A DNA stretch of 64,000 nt from Acidimicrobiales bacterium (GCA_033344915.1 JAWPML010000001.1:4296263-4360262); one strand, 5' to 3'; shown: positions 31,867 to 42,770, counted from the first letter of the stretch. Notes: a model not told the origin generated them from the sequence alone. A program made the numbers and translations.

Positions 31867-31867
<1 letters not shown>
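30758..31867 (+). CDS. NarI-like membrane cytochrome b with C-terminal CxxC pair
   Basis: 369 residues sharing one base with the PAS stop (TGATG). Five or six membrane helices carry His at 134 ([10 protein letters not shown]), 192 (FVVFHLLNI), 262 ([10 protein letters not shown]) and 280 ([11 protein letters not shown]); the last motif is typical of the NarI/DsrM superfamily, which takes electrons from quinol through two haems b. Unusually, a soluble tail of ~85 residues has CRRC (305-308) and CPRC (349-352), a likely zinc- or Fe-binding ribbon. It is probably the quinol-oxidising anchor of the Mo enzyme encoded next. Confidence 0.8.
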
Positions 31868-34115
<2,248 letters not shown>

Positions 34116-34119
<4 letters not shown>

Positions 34120-34724
34120 TCGGCGGCCAGATGTTCGTCATCGACCAGAGCCGCTGTATCGGCTGCGAGGCTTGTGTGCACGCGTGCGCGGAGTGCGGCA
34201 CCCACCGCGGCACCTCGTTGATCCATCTCGAGCCGGTCGACCCGGGCGTCTCGACCCAGACTGCACCGATGGTGTGCATGCACTGCGAGGACCCGACCTG
34301 CGCCAAGGTATGCCCGGCCGACGCGATCAAACAGAACGAAGCGGGAGTGGTGCAATCGGCGCTCAAGCCCCGCTGCATCGGCTGTTCGAATTGTGTCCTC
34401 GCCTGCCCGTTCGGGGTGCCGCGCTACTTCCCTGAACCCGACCAGATGATGAAATGCGACATGTGCTTCGACCGCACGTCGCAGGGGCTCGCCCCGATGT
34501 GTGCGTCCGTCTGTCCGTCCGAGGCGCTCTGGTACGGCACACCCGAGGAGTTCGCCGAGCGACGGCCGGGGCAGCTGACGAACGACTTCCGATTCGGCAA
34601 CCAGGACGTCCGGACACACGTCGCCACCGTCGTCAACGACCGCAACCGGGGCCCGTTGGACGTCGCGACAATGACTGTGCGCGAGCGGTGGCAGGACGAC
34701 CCGTTCGGGCTCGGAGCCGGGTAG
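34116..34724 (+). CDS. Four-cluster ferredoxin subunit of the Mo enzyme
   Basis: 202 residues overlapping the catalytic gene by ATGA. Cys blocks in order: [39 protein letters not shown] and [11 protein letters not shown] plus CASVCPS, enough for four 4Fe-4S clusters, as in NrfC/HybA/NarH-like electron-transfer subunits. It would connect the membrane cytochrome with the catalytic subunit. No Tat signal, so the complex should face the cytoplasm. Confidence 0.92.
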
Positions 34725-34738
34725 GAGAGGAGACGCCG

Positions 34739-35260
34739 ATGTCCACATCGCCACAACCGGGACCCGACGAACAGGACGCCGGCACCCCCGTCTGGCTGAA
34801 CGACTTCCCGCACACCGCCGCAGGCGAGGAGGCGGTCACCCGCCGGGCGTTCACCCGCTACCTCGTCGCCGGTTCCGGCGTCTTCGCCGCGGCCACGGTC
34901 GGCGCAGCCGCCTGGACCTCGTTGCGTGACCTCGATGACGGCACGCCGCAAGCAATCGTCGAGCTCGACCAGGTCCCCGAGAACGGCGCCCATCTGTTCC
35001 GTTACCCCGGGCCCCACGACCCCGCGGTGCTGATCCGTCTTCCCGAGGGTGAGCTCGTCGCGTACAGCCAGAAATGCACCCACCTCGGTTGCGTCGTGTT
35101 TTATGAACCCGACGAGACCGAGCTCGTGTGCCCGTGTCACGAGGGGATCTTCGATGCCGCCACGGGCGCCGCGATCGCCGGGCCGCCCGAACGGGCCCTT
35201 CCGACCATCGAGGTCGAGGTTCGTGACGGCACCGTCTGGGCGATCGGAGTGACGCGATGA
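34739..35260 (+). CDS. Rieske 2Fe-2S protein with Tat-type signal anchor
   Basis: 173 residues from ATG 34739 (GGAGAGGAG upstream). A twin-Arg signal (VTRRAFTRYLVAGSGVFAAA) precedes the Rieske fold with CTHLGC (113-118) and CPCHEG (131-136). The high-potential cluster domain would sit outside the membrane, opposite the catalytic subunit. In haloarchaeal nitrate reductase operons a Rieske protein and a cytochrome b accompany the enzyme, so a role in quinol oxidation is plausible. The stop overlaps the next gene. Confidence 0.92.
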   Translation: MSTSPQPGPDEQDAGTPVWLNDFPHTAAGEEAVTRRAFTRYLVAGSGVFAAATVGAAAWTSLRDLDDGTPQAIVELDQVPENGAHLFRYPGPHDPAVLIRLPEGELVAYSQKCTHLGCVVFYEPDETELVCPCHEGIFDAATGAAIAGPPERALPTIEVEVRDGTVWAIGVTR

Positions 35261-35466
35261 CGAGCATCGGCACCGGGGAGACCAAACGCACCAGCGCCGT
35301 CTTCGTCTATGTCGTGCTGATCCTCGCGCTCCAGGTGTTCCTGCTTGTGGTGTCGCTCGAGGCGTTCCAGGCCGACGACGAGGCACTCGCCTGGCCGGCC
35401 GCGGCGCTCTCGGTCGGGCTGTTCGCCACCACCCTTGCCTTCGCTCGGCTGCTGCGGCGTGACTGA
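35257..35466 (+). CDS. Small two-helix membrane protein of the operon
   Basis: 69 residues overlapping the Rieske stop by ATGA. Two membrane helices (SAVFVYVVLILALQVFLLVV and LAWPAAALSVGLFATTLAFA) are joined by an acidic loop (QADDEA), with a basic end LLRRD. It resembles the single small accessory subunits found beside cytochrome complexes in hydrophobic plan only. The overlap with both neighbours supports it being real. Confidence 0.7.
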   Translation: MTSIGTGETKRTSAVFVYVVLILALQVFLLVVSLEAFQADDEALAWPAAALSVGLFATTLAFARLLRRD

Positions 35467-36091
35467 ACCCGAGCGACCCGGACTCGGACCGGCCAGCCCC
35501 GGACCCATCGGTGGGGACATGGCGGCGATCCTGTGGGGCCTCGCCCGCCGGTTCCGCATCCCTGTGCTCACCGATCGCCACGACAACACGAAGGTCATGG
35601 GCCTGTTCGCCGGGGTCAACGGTCTGATCGCGATCGCGATCATGTCGGCGGTCGCGTTCGTCACCGGGCAACCCTTCATCTTCCCGTCGCTCGGCCCGAC
35701 CGCGTTCCTGCTCTTCTACACGCCGACCAACCCGGCAGCGTCGCCCCGCAACACGATCATCGGGCATGCCGTGGGGGCCGCAGCGGGCTATGTCTCCCTC
35801 GTGGCTTTCGGCCTCACCGACGACGCGCCGGCGCTCGCGACCGAGGTCACCGGTGGCCGTATCGGTGCCGCGGCGCTGTCGCTCGCGCTGACGAGCGCGT
35901 TCATGGTCTGGCTGCGCGCTCCGCACCCACCGGCCGGCGCAACCACGCTCATCGTGTCGCTCGGGATCCTGCGCGAACCGGACCAGCTCGCCATCCTCAT
36001 GCTCGCCGTCGCGGTCCTCACGCTCCAGGGTTTTGCGATCAACCGACTTGCCGGAATCGACTACCCGGCCTGGCGAACGGTCTCGTCATGA
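35459..36091 (+). CDS. HPP family membrane protein
   Basis: About 210 residues from GTG 35459, overlapping the previous gene by eight bases; ATG 35519 is a later alternative. HPP signature APHPPAGATTLIV and QPFIFPSLGPTAFLLFYTP are clear, with five membrane helices. HPP proteins of cyanobacteria and chloroplasts move nitrite, which would suit a nitrate-reducing operon by exporting or importing nitrite. That function is carried over from the family, not shown here. Confidence 0.88.
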   Translation: MTEPERPGLGPASPGPIGGDMAAILWGLARRFRIPVLTDRHDNTKVMGLFAGVNGLIAIAIMSAVAFVTGQPFIFPSLGPTAFLLFYTPTNPAASPRNTIIGHAVGAAAGYVSLVAFGLTDDAPALATEVTGGRIGAAALSLALTSAFMVWLRAPHPPAGATTLIVSLGILREPDQLAILMLAVAVLTLQGFAINRLAGIDYPAWRTVSS

Positions 36092-36507
36092 GCCGCACGC
36101 GCCCCAATACCCACCGCGGCCGTGATCTCGACACGCGGGCCGAGGTCGCCGAGTTCGTCACCCGCTTCTATCGGGAGATCGCGCAGGACGAACGCTTCCA
36201 TCTGTACTTCGAGACCCTCGCCCGGGTCGACTGGCACGCGCACACGCTGGAGCTCACGGATTTCTGGGCCGGGTTGCTGCTCGGCGAGCCGTACGGCCCC
36301 GCCGAAGACGTCATCGAAGCCCACCGTTGGCTCCACGACAGCGAGGCGTTCGACGCGGATCTGTTCGGTCGATGGCTCGAGATCCTCTACTCGACGCTCG
36401 ACGAGGGCTGGACCGGACCGGTGGCGGAGTTGGCCCGCAAGCGCGGCCGGGGCTTCGTCCGGGCGATGGCGAAACGGTTCGGCGATGTCGACCTCCAGGC
36501 CGGCTGA
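36088..36507 (+). CDS. Group III globin-like protein lacking proximal His
   Basis: 139 residues overlapping the HPP stop by ATGA. The globin plan matches the globin at 26953-27354: VAEFVTRFYREIAQDERFHL, VDWHAHTLELTDFWAGLLLG and DLFGRWLEILYSTLDEGW. Where the other copy has TDHFARWL with the haem-ligating His, this one has ADLFGRWL, so His is replaced by Leu. Haem binding through another residue (His in EAHRWLHDSEAF) or loss of haem are both possible. Last gene of the operon, convergent with a monooxygenase gene. Confidence 0.8.
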   Translation: MSRTRPNTHRGRDLDTRAEVAEFVTRFYREIAQDERFHLYFETLARVDWHAHTLELTDFWAGLLLGEPYGPAEDVIEAHRWLHDSEAFDADLFGRWLEILYSTLDEGWTGPVAELARKRGRGFVRAMAKRFGDVDLQAG

Positions 36508-36550
36508 GCGGGTCTCGCGCCCTGGCGGGTGACGTCGTCGGCCGCCCTGT

Positions 36551-36871
36551 TCATCCGAACAGTGGTCGTACATCGGCGACCTCGTAGCGCGAGAACTCCG
36601 GTTGGCCGTCCAGGACATCGCCCAGCAGCTCCGAGAAGGCGAGGAAGTGAGGCGCTGCGAAGTGTCGCTCCAACGACTCGCTCGACTCCCAGTGCTCGAA
36701 GATCCGGACGGTATTCGGATCCTCGATGTCGATCGAGAAGCGATAGTCGACGCAGCCGGGTTCGTCGCGTGACGCCTCCGCCATGCGGCTCGCCGCTTCG
36801 AGCGCGGCGTCCAGCCGGTCGGCTCTGACTCGGGCACTTCCAGCGATCACGATCATCATCCACTGTTGCAC
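36551..36871 (-). CDS. ABM-domain quinol monooxygenase-like protein
   Basis: 106 residues from GTG 36871 (ATG 36859 is possible). It has MMIVIAGSARVRADRLDAAL, then EPGCVDYRFSIDIEDPNTVR, FEHWESSESLERHFAAPHF, the single-module ABM fold that dimerises and oxidises quinols without a cofactor. Small cytoplasmic protein at the end of a minus-strand group with SDR, MarR and redoxin genes. Confidence 0.85.
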   Translation of the reverse strand: MQQWMMIVIAGSARVRADRLDAALEAASRMAEASRDEPGCVDYRFSIDIEDPNTVRIFEHWESSESLERHFAAPHFLAFSELLGDVLDGQPEFSRYEVADVRPLFG

Positions 36872-36908
36872 AATCGTGCGCGGTCAAACCGAAGAGGACG
36901 GGGCGGCG

Positions 36909-37679
36909 CTACTGCCCCGCGGTGACCGGAAGGGCGACGCCCGTGATGCAGCGGGCCCGTTCGCTGCTGAGGAAGAGCGCCGCTTCCGCGATGTCGGCGG
37001 GGTCCACGTGTCGCTTCAGTGAGGCCGTCGATGCCATCCGTTCGGAGACGACGGCGGGGTCCTCGCCGGTGGTTTCCGCCGAATGGGCCACCAGCCTGTC
37101 GAGCCCCTCTCCGGTGATGTAGCCCGGAACGACGATGTTGACCCGCACACCGGACGGTCCGACCTCCTTCGCGAGGGTCATCGACGCGCTCTCCATGGCC
37201 TGTTTGGTGGAGGTGTAGGCGGCTTGTCGCTTCGGCAGCGAGCGGGCCCCGAGGGTGCTGATCTGCACGATGGTGCCGGCTCTACGATCGGCCATGCTCC
37301 GGGCCGCCGACCGGCTGAGTTCGAGGGTGCCGATCACGTTGGCTTCGAATGCCTGCCGCCACCCGTCGAGGTCCGCGGTGTCGAGGGCTCCGCCACCGCC
37401 GCCGGCCGCGGCGACGTTGACGAGATGGTCGACGCCCCCGATCGCCTCCTCGACATCGGCGATGAGGGCGCGGCACGACGACGCGTCGGTGAGATCAAAG
37501 CACCGGGTGTCGACCGTGGCACCGGGAAATGAGGCCCGGAGGTCGGCTGCCAGCGCGGCGAGCCGAGCTTCGTCGCGGGCGGCGATCACCACGTCCGCCC
37601 CCTCGCGGCAGAACGCCTCGGCGCAGGCGCGCCCCACCCCCGGACCGGTTCCGGTCACGACCGCGACATGTCCATGCAT
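36909..37679 (-). CDS. Short-chain dehydrogenase/reductase
   Basis: 256 residues from ATG 37679. NAD(P) loop VVTGTGPGVGRACAEAF, Arg in IAARDEARL after strand 2 favouring NADP(H), LVNVAAAGG in place of NAG, catalytic YTSTKQAM with Tyr-x3-Lys, and the PGYITGEGLD loop. It ends ITGVALPVTAGQ, usual for the family. Probably co-transcribed with the MarR-like gene 35 bases upstream. Substrate unknown. Confidence 0.88.
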   Translation of the reverse strand: MHGHVAVVTGTGPGVGRACAEAFCREGADVVIAARDEARLAALAADLRASFPGATVDTRCFDLTDASSCRALIADVEEAIGGVDHLVNVAAAGGGGGALDTADLDGWRQAFEANVIGTLELSRSAARSMADRRAGTIVQISTLGARSLPKRQAAYTSTKQAMESASMTLAKEVGPSGVRVNIVVPGYITGEGLDRLVAHSAETTGEDPAVVSERMASTASLKRHVDPADIAEAALFLSSERARCITGVALPVTAGQ

Positions 37680-37714
37680 CCGTCGAGTATCCCTCTCTCG
37701 TCTGTCGTCTCTCG

Positions 37715-38293
37715 TCACGGTGCCGCAGGTTCGTATTCGGGGCAGTCGACTCGTAGGTCCTCGTCGCGGAGAGTCGTCTCGAGCAGGAGACACCACGCCG
37801 GGTCCGTCGCGTCGGTCGCGTCGTAGTGGCGACAGCCGAGGCAGCTGCGGTTGATCGTGATGACCCCCGCCCGCTGGAGGCGGGAGATCTCGGCGAGGAG
37901 GATCCGCAGGGTGACGGCGCGCTCCACCGTCGTGCCGCTCTCGACGGCAAGGAGAGGGCGGAGTTCACCTTCGACTGCGGTGGCGACAGCAGCGCCGCGG
38001 CCGCTCAGGGTAACGAGGGTGCTGCGGAGATCGACGGGGTCTCGTTCGCGCACGAGCAGGCCGCGGCGGTGAAGCGCCGTCACCGCGTCGCTGACAGTGG
38101 GTTGGGAGACGTGGAGTTCGGCTGCGAGCGCTCCGATACGCCGGGGGCGACCGTCGGAAAGGATCTCGATGGTGCTGAGTCCGAGCAGGGAGAGCCCGTG
38201 GTGGGTTGCGGACCGTTGACGCGCAGCGCGCAGCGCTCGGCCGAGTCGCTCGACGGCGGCGAGCACGCGACGGTCGAGGGTTTGGTCGCTCAC
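37715..38293 (-). CDS. MarR-type regulator with C-terminal Cys cluster
   Basis: 192 residues from GTG 38293. The winged helix shows LSLLGLSTIEILSDGRPRRI, LAAELHVSQPTVSDAVTALH and a wing VDLRSTLVTLSGRG. After the helical dimer arm, the last ~45 residues contain SCLGCRHYDAT, WCLLLE and RVDCPEYEP: four Cys and a His spaced to hold an Fe-S cluster or zinc. This tail is unusual for plain MarR proteins and suggests redox sensing. It follows the redoxin gene by seven bases, so it likely controls that operon. Confidence 0.82.
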   Translation of the reverse strand: MSDQTLDRRVLAAVERLGRALRAARQRSATHHGLSLLGLSTIEILSDGRPRRIGALAAELHVSQPTVSDAVTALHRRGLLVRERDPVDLRSTLVTLSGRGAAVATAVEGELRPLLAVESGTTVERAVTLRILLAEISRLQRAGVITINRSCLGCRHYDATDATDPAWCLLLETTLRDEDLRVDCPEYEPAAP

Positions 38294-38300
38294 CGGCCGT

Positions 38301-38846
38301 TCACTCGCCACCCGCCGGGACCGGACATCCCTGGTCGGGAGTGCATTCCAGGGACTCCGGCGGCTCGTCGACGAGGCGGGCGAGCGCCGCTCCCACCGCG
38401 AGATCGTCGGCTTGGCCGAACGCGTTGAGCCGCACTCGCCCCGCACGATCGATGAGGACCAGGCTCGGCGTGCCCCGCAGTCGAAAGCGGCGCATGGTGA
38501 TCGGCATCCCGCCCGGCTCGTCGTGGGCGTCGACGCCGACCGGGAACGTGATGCGGTATTCGTGCAGGAACGCCTCGAGTGACACCGGACGCATCGCGTC
38601 ATGGTGCTCGAACACCGTGTGGAGACCGAGAACGGTCACCTCGCCGGCGAAGTGCCGCTCGATGCGCTGGGCCTGGGGCAGCCCGTGGCTGACGCAACCC
38701 GGACACAACATCTGGAAGGCTTCGATCGCCAGGACCTGGCCCCGGAGGTGTTCGAGACTGAGCGGCAGGTCGGTGTTGAACCACTCCGAGACTTCCAACT
38801 CGGGTGCGGGTTGCACGTTCCCCGTCGGGAGGTGTGGATTTTGCAT
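38301..38846 (-). CDS. TlpA/peroxiredoxin-like thioredoxin-fold protein
   Basis: 181 residues from ATG 38846. AIEAFQMLCPGCVSHGLPQA holds the CPGC active site; FPVGVDAHDEPG and RLRGTPSLVLIDRAGRVRL, with cis-Pro, complete the redoxin fold. No signal peptide, unlike exported TlpA. The tail has two more Cys (ECTPDQGCP). First gene of the operon with the Cys-rich MarR gene, read from a strong promoter with almost no leader. Confidence 0.82.
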   Translation of the reverse strand: MQNPHLPTGNVQPAPELEVSEWFNTDLPLSLEHLRGQVLAIEAFQMLCPGCVSHGLPQAQRIERHFAGEVTVLGLHTVFEHHDAMRPVSLEAFLHEYRITFPVGVDAHDEPGGMPITMRRFRLRGTPSLVLIDRAGRVRLNAFGQADDLAVGAALARLVDEPPESLECTPDQGCPVPAGGE

Positions 38847-38885
38847 AGGAATACTATGTATAGGTCCGTCCCTTGGCTCTGTCAA
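38844..38885 (-). promoter_or_regulatory. Near-leaderless promoter with dyad over the start codon
   Basis: On the minus strand, TTGACA (38885-38880) and TATACA (38862-38857) are 17 bp apart. The start point should fall near 38850, four or so bases before the redoxin ATG at 38846. A dyad CATAG-N5-CTATG (38844-38858) covers the start codon and touches the -10, a likely site for the downstream MarR-type regulator. Confidence 0.75.
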
Positions 38886-39078
38886 GCGACGAACTGTTCG
38901 CTGAGGCCGGCGCCGCCCCCTCCGCGAGCCGGTGACCGACGACGCCTACCTCGCGACCTGTCGTGAGTCGCGCGGGCGCGGCGGCACCCCGTGAGGCCGA
39001 CGCCTACCAGACGGACATGACCCACAACGTCCATCTGGTGTCGTTCTGTGCGGTGTGCTCGACATCGCCGAGATCCAT

Positions 39079-39098
39079 GCGTAGGCGGATGCCTACGC
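39079..39098. promoter_or_regulatory. Palindrome upstream of acyl-CoA ligase
   Basis: GCGTAGGC-GGAT-GCCTACGC, a perfect 8-bp dyad 50 bases before the GTG start at 39148. TetR-family regulators of acyl-CoA genes often use such sites. No adjacent TetR gene. The 260-base gap between the redoxin and ligase genes shows nothing else recognisable. Confidence 0.5.
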
Positions 39099-39147
39099 GC
39101 TCGTGTGTCGCCGTGCATCGGCTCGTCGACTCTGCGACGATCAGATC

Positions 39148-40707
39148 GTGCGGTTCCACGATCTGATCGAGTTCCATGGCCGAGACCAACCCGACGCGGT
39201 CGCGTTGCGAGACGGTGAACGGTCCGTGACCTACGGGCAGCTGCTTGCGGAGTCACGTTCGGTTGCCGACGCGTTGACGGACTCCGGCCTCGGGCCGGGC
39301 GATCGCTTCGGTGTGCTCGCCGGCAACTGCCTCGAGTACTTCTCGTGCTACCTCGGTGCCGCGATGGCGAACGTGGTCACGGTGCCTCTCAACCCACGGC
39401 TGGCCCCGGCCGAGTGGCATTACATCGTCGGCGATGCCGGTTGTCGACTCGTTGTCGTCCGCAACGAGTTGATCGAGCCGTTCCTGACGGTGCGCGATGA
39501 ACTCGACCGGGTCGGGACGTGCGTGGCCATCGGGGCCGCCCCGGATGGATGGACCAGCTGGGAGTCCTGGCTCGCCGATGCCCCTCCGCGCCCTGCGGGC
39601 GGGGCGCCGATCGAGCTGAGCGATGCAACCGTACAGATGTACACCAGCGGCACGACCGGGCGACCGAAAGGTGCCGTTCTGACGCACGGTTCGTTGACTG
39701 CGGCGATGGCTCAGAACCTCGCCCCGCTCGTCGAGGGAGCGAAGGGTTGCACCCACATCGTGGCGCCGCTGGCCCATATCGGTTCGGCGTTGGCCGGCAT
39801 GCAGAACCTCTTCGCCGGCGGGAGCGTTTACGTGCAGGAGCATTTCGACCTGGAGGAGGTCGTACGGATTCTCGACGAGGAGGGGGTCAACCGCACGATG
39901 CTCGTACCGGCGATGATCCAGGCGCTGTTGGTGATGGTGCCCGGGATCGAGGATCGGAAGTTCGCGGACCTGGACCAGATCGGCTACGGGGCTTCACCGA
40001 TCGCGGCGGCGACACTGCGCCAGGCCATCGATGTGTTCGGCTGCGAGTTCGTCCAGGGTTTCGGCCAGACGGAGTCATCCGGCGGTGTGACCATGCTGAC
40101 CAGGGCCGATCATCGGCGAGCGCTCGACGGCCACGAGCATTTGCTGCGCTCGGCCGGCCGGGCCTGCTTCGGCACCGAGGTACGGGTGGTGGACCCCGAC
40201 GGCAACGACTGTGCAGCGGGCGAGATCGGCCACATCATCGCCCGAGGACCGCAGCTGATGGCCGGTTACTGGAACCTTCCCGCCGAGACCGCCGAGGTGT
40301 TGCGGGACGGCTGGCTGTATCTCGGCGACGCCGGCACATTCGACGAGGAAGGCTACCTCTACGTGAAGGACCGCATAAAGGACATGGTTGTGTCGGGCGG
40401 CGAGAACGTGTACCCGGCCGAGGTCGAGCAGGTGTTGTTCGCCCACCCCGATGTCGCCGATGCGGCAGTGATCGGGGTGCCCGACGAGACATGGGGTGAA
40501 GCCGTGAAGGCCTGCGTCGTGCTTCGTGACGGCGCCGAGGTCGGCGAGGCCGGGCTCATCGAGTTCTGTCGCGAGAAGATCGCCGGCTTCAAGGTGCCCA
40601 AGTCGATCGACTGGTATGCCGAGTTGCCCCGCAACGCGTCGATGAAGGTACTCAAGACCGAGCTGCGCGCGCCGTACTGGGCCGACGAGGGGCGCTCGGT
40701 CAGCTGA
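39148..40707 (+). CDS. AMP-dependent acyl-CoA synthetase/ligase
   Basis: 519 residues from GTG 39148. Adenylate-forming motifs: MYTSGTTGRPKGAVLTH (P-loop-like A3), GFGQTESSGG (A5), DGWLYLGDAGTFDEEGYLYV (A7), VKDRIKDMVVSGGENVYPAEVE (hinge A8) and a C-terminal Lys in ASMKVLKTELR (A10). It joins a carboxylic acid to CoA through an acyl-AMP. Chain length is not evident. Probably controlled through the palindrome upstream. Confidence 0.92.
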   Translation: MRFHDLIEFHGRDQPDAVALRDGERSVTYGQLLAESRSVADALTDSGLGPGDRFGVLAGNCLEYFSCYLGAAMANVVTVPLNPRLAPAEWHYIVGDAGCRLVVVRNELIEPFLTVRDELDRVGTCVAIGAAPDGWTSWESWLADAPPRPAGGAPIELSDATVQMYTSGTTGRPKGAVLTHGSLTAAMAQNLAPLVEGAKGCTHIVAPLAHIGSALAGMQNLFAGGSVYVQEHFDLEEVVRILDEEGVNRTMLVPAMIQALLVMVPGIEDRKFADLDQIGYGASPIAAATLRQAIDVFGCEFVQGFGQTESSGGVTMLTRADHRRALDGHEHLLRSAGRACFGTEVRVVDPDGNDCAAGEIGHIIARGPQLMAGYWNLPAETAEVLRDGWLYLGDAGTFDEEGYLYVKDRIKDMVVSGGENVYPAEVEQVLFAHPDVADAAVIGVPDETWGEAVKACVVLRDGAEVGEAGLIEFCREKIAGFKVPKSIDWYAELPRNASMKVLKTELRAPYWADEGRSVS

Positions 40708-40751
40708 GTCCGCCTGCCTGCCCCGCGCGGCGGAGCGGAGTCCGACGCCGT

Positions 40752-42254
40752 CTACCCGGGGAAAACGGCGTCGGCGAGTACCGCCTCGCGGTCGTCGGCC
40801 AGAATGAACCCGGATTCGACGGCACGGTCGAGGGCTGCCGCGAACGTGGCGAGATAGTCGTCCTCGGACGGGTAGAGCCGGGCGATCGTCTCGGGCGCGA
40901 ACGGCGTCGTCGAACCAATCAACGACGTGCCTTCGCCGGTCAGCGTGGCGACGGGGACGTCGACATGGGGGGTACGAATTCCGCCCCGTGCGTTGCCGTG
41001 CTCGTCGCGGACGATGGCGCCGTCGGCGGTCGTGATCGGGTCGGCGGTCGGCGGCACGCTGGTACCCGACGCCCACGCTCGGAGCTCGCGGAGCGCCGCT
41101 TTGGCGATCCAGTGCTGGGGACCGTTGTTGGCGATGGGCACGACGCCTGTGAGGTCGAGGAAGGAGTCGAAGTTCTGGGTCCCCTGTTCGTAGAGGGATG
41201 CGAGATAGTGGGCGTCCGCGTGGGCGGTGCCGGCCATCTCCCAGGTGCGAATCGTGTCGGTGTCGGGCTGTCGTGCCTCCGGGAACGGCGCCGTCGGACG
41301 CAGGCCGTAGAGGTCGGTCTCCGACACCAGCTGCAGCACGGGAACGGTGAGGTCGTCGCGGACCGCGCTGACCCCCGGGACGTCGACGCCGGCGGCGAGC
41401 GGCGCGCCGCCGCCGTCGCGGCTGTGGATCAGGAACCCGTCGTAGACGTCGGCGAGCGGATGGACCGCGTTGACGTAGGTGAGCAGTCGGAACGCCGACT
41501 GGGACTCACCGATGGCGAGCACCTGCTCCACGTCGAAATCGGCGAGCAGATCGGACCCGGCGGGGTTGCGCACGGCCTCGCCGGCCCGGCTGAAGATGTC
41601 GTAGGAGAAGGCATCGCCGGGGTGTTCGAGCTCGCCGTAGCGCTCGGGGTCCCACGCGACGAGGCCGAGGGCATCCGCACCGAAGTCGCCCCCCTCGCTG
41701 CTCGTGATCCCGATCTCCTGGGCCGACACCCCGACCCAGACATCGCCGCTCCTGAGGATCTCCTCGGCAACGAACCCGAACTCGACGTCGACGTCGACGT
41801 TGGAGGAGACGTTGAACCACTCGACGAGCACGGTGCCGCTGAAACCGGTCGCGTCGGCGGGTCGGCGCACGAGCAGCCGCGTCGTGAAGGCGGCCTCCTC
41901 GTCCTGCTCCACGGTCCAGTCACCTTCCGGTCCGAACTCGCCGTCGGGGCGGTACGACACCGCCTCGCCGCTGAGCAGGAACTCCTCCTCGATGTAGCCG
42001 GCCCCCTCGAGATCGAACGGTGTCGCCGTCGACGGTCCGCCACGCGAACCCGCGGTGATCGGGCCGGTGATGACCAGGTCGCTGATCGGTGCCGTGCTCG
42101 TCGTGGTCGTCGAGACGGCCGCCGTCGTCGACGGCACGGTCGACGTGGATGGCGCGGCCGACGTCGAGGCGGTCGGTGCTGCGCCGTCATCGGAGCCGCT
42201 GCACGCAACGGCCAGAACGAGAACGACGCCAACGGGAAGGAGCTTCAACCACAC
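40752..42254 (-). CDS. Secreted lipoprotein with alpha/beta hydrolase domain
   Basis: 500 residues from GTG 42254. A signal peptide with lipobox (KLLPVGVVLVLAVACSG) is followed by a Ser/Thr/Ala-rich linker of about 40 residues, then a large hydrolase domain with the elbow AIGESQSAFRL, an Asp/Glu region QLVSETDLYG and a late His in GTAHADAHYL or GPQHWIAK. The domain resembles the alpha/beta hydrolase family often annotated simply as such in actinobacteria. It is anchored on the cell surface and its substrate is unknown. Confidence 0.8.
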   Translation of the reverse strand: MWLKLLPVGVVLVLAVACSGSDDGAAPTASTSAAPSTSTVPSTTAAVSTTTTSTAPISDLVITGPITAGSRGGPSTATPFDLEGAGYIEEEFLLSGEAVSYRPDGEFGPEGDWTVEQDEEAAFTTRLLVRRPADATGFSGTVLVEWFNVSSNVDVDVEFGFVAEEILRSGDVWVGVSAQEIGITSSEGGDFGADALGLVAWDPERYGELEHPGDAFSYDIFSRAGEAVRNPAGSDLLADFDVEQVLAIGESQSAFRLLTYVNAVHPLADVYDGFLIHSRDGGGAPLAAGVDVPGVSAVRDDLTVPVLQLVSETDLYGLRPTAPFPEARQPDTDTIRTWEMAGTAHADAHYLASLYEQGTQNFDSFLDLTGVVPIANNGPQHWIAKAALRELRAWASGTSVPPTADPITTADGAIVRDEHGNARGGIRTPHVDVPVATLTGEGTSLIGSTTPFAPETIARLYPSEDDYLATFAAALDRAVESGFILADDREAVLADAVFPG

Positions 42255-42367
42255 GGGGCAGTGCCTAGCCGCGAATCCGGCCCAGGGGCAAAGAGCCGAC
42301 TGTCCGAGGCATCACCCTTCTCGACATGGCTATTGACACCTCGTGGACATCGCGGTTTCACTCTGGC

Positions 42368-42724
42368 ATGTCTGCTGATCGTCACCTCGGCCGGCTGAGG
42401 GCGGCGCTCGGTTCGATCGAGACCGCCGCGCAGGACAACGCCTCCCGCAGCCTCGAGGTCCAGCGCCGGGCCAGGGCGCAGCGGGAGCGGCTCGAGCGGG
42501 GCGAGTCGCTCGTGGATCTGGTGGAGCAGGAGGAGTCCCCACGGGTCGTGGAGCTCCTTTCGACGAACATGTCGATGCTCGAGACCGCGGGGTCGGAGCT
42601 GCGCGCCGCCCAGGCGCTGGCGCTCCGGGCGGAGGGGCTGACGATCGAGCGGATCGCCGAACTCTTCGGCGTGACCCGCCAGCGCATCTCGGCGCTGCTG
42701 CGGCAGAAGGCCGCCGAGGTCTGA
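42368..42724 (+). CDS. Hypothetical helix-turn-helix protein
   Basis: 118 residues from ATG 42368 (ATG 42326 would overlap a TTGACA box at 42333). The N-terminal two thirds is charged and helical, probably coiled coil (SLEVQRRARAQRERLERGES). The end ALRAEGLTIERIAELFGVTR plus QRISALLRQK is a clear helix-turn-helix. Similar small proteins with a C-terminal HTH occur in actinobacteria without known roles. No ligand-binding domain. Confidence 0.65.
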   Translation: MSADRHLGRLRAALGSIETAAQDNASRSLEVQRRARAQRERLERGESLVDLVEQEESPRVVELLSTNMSMLETAGSELRAAQALALRAEGLTIERIAELFGVTRQRISALLRQKAAEV

Positions 42725-42770
42725 GCTCGGGCCACGCTGTACGCATCAACAGCCGCTGCCGCAATAGCTA

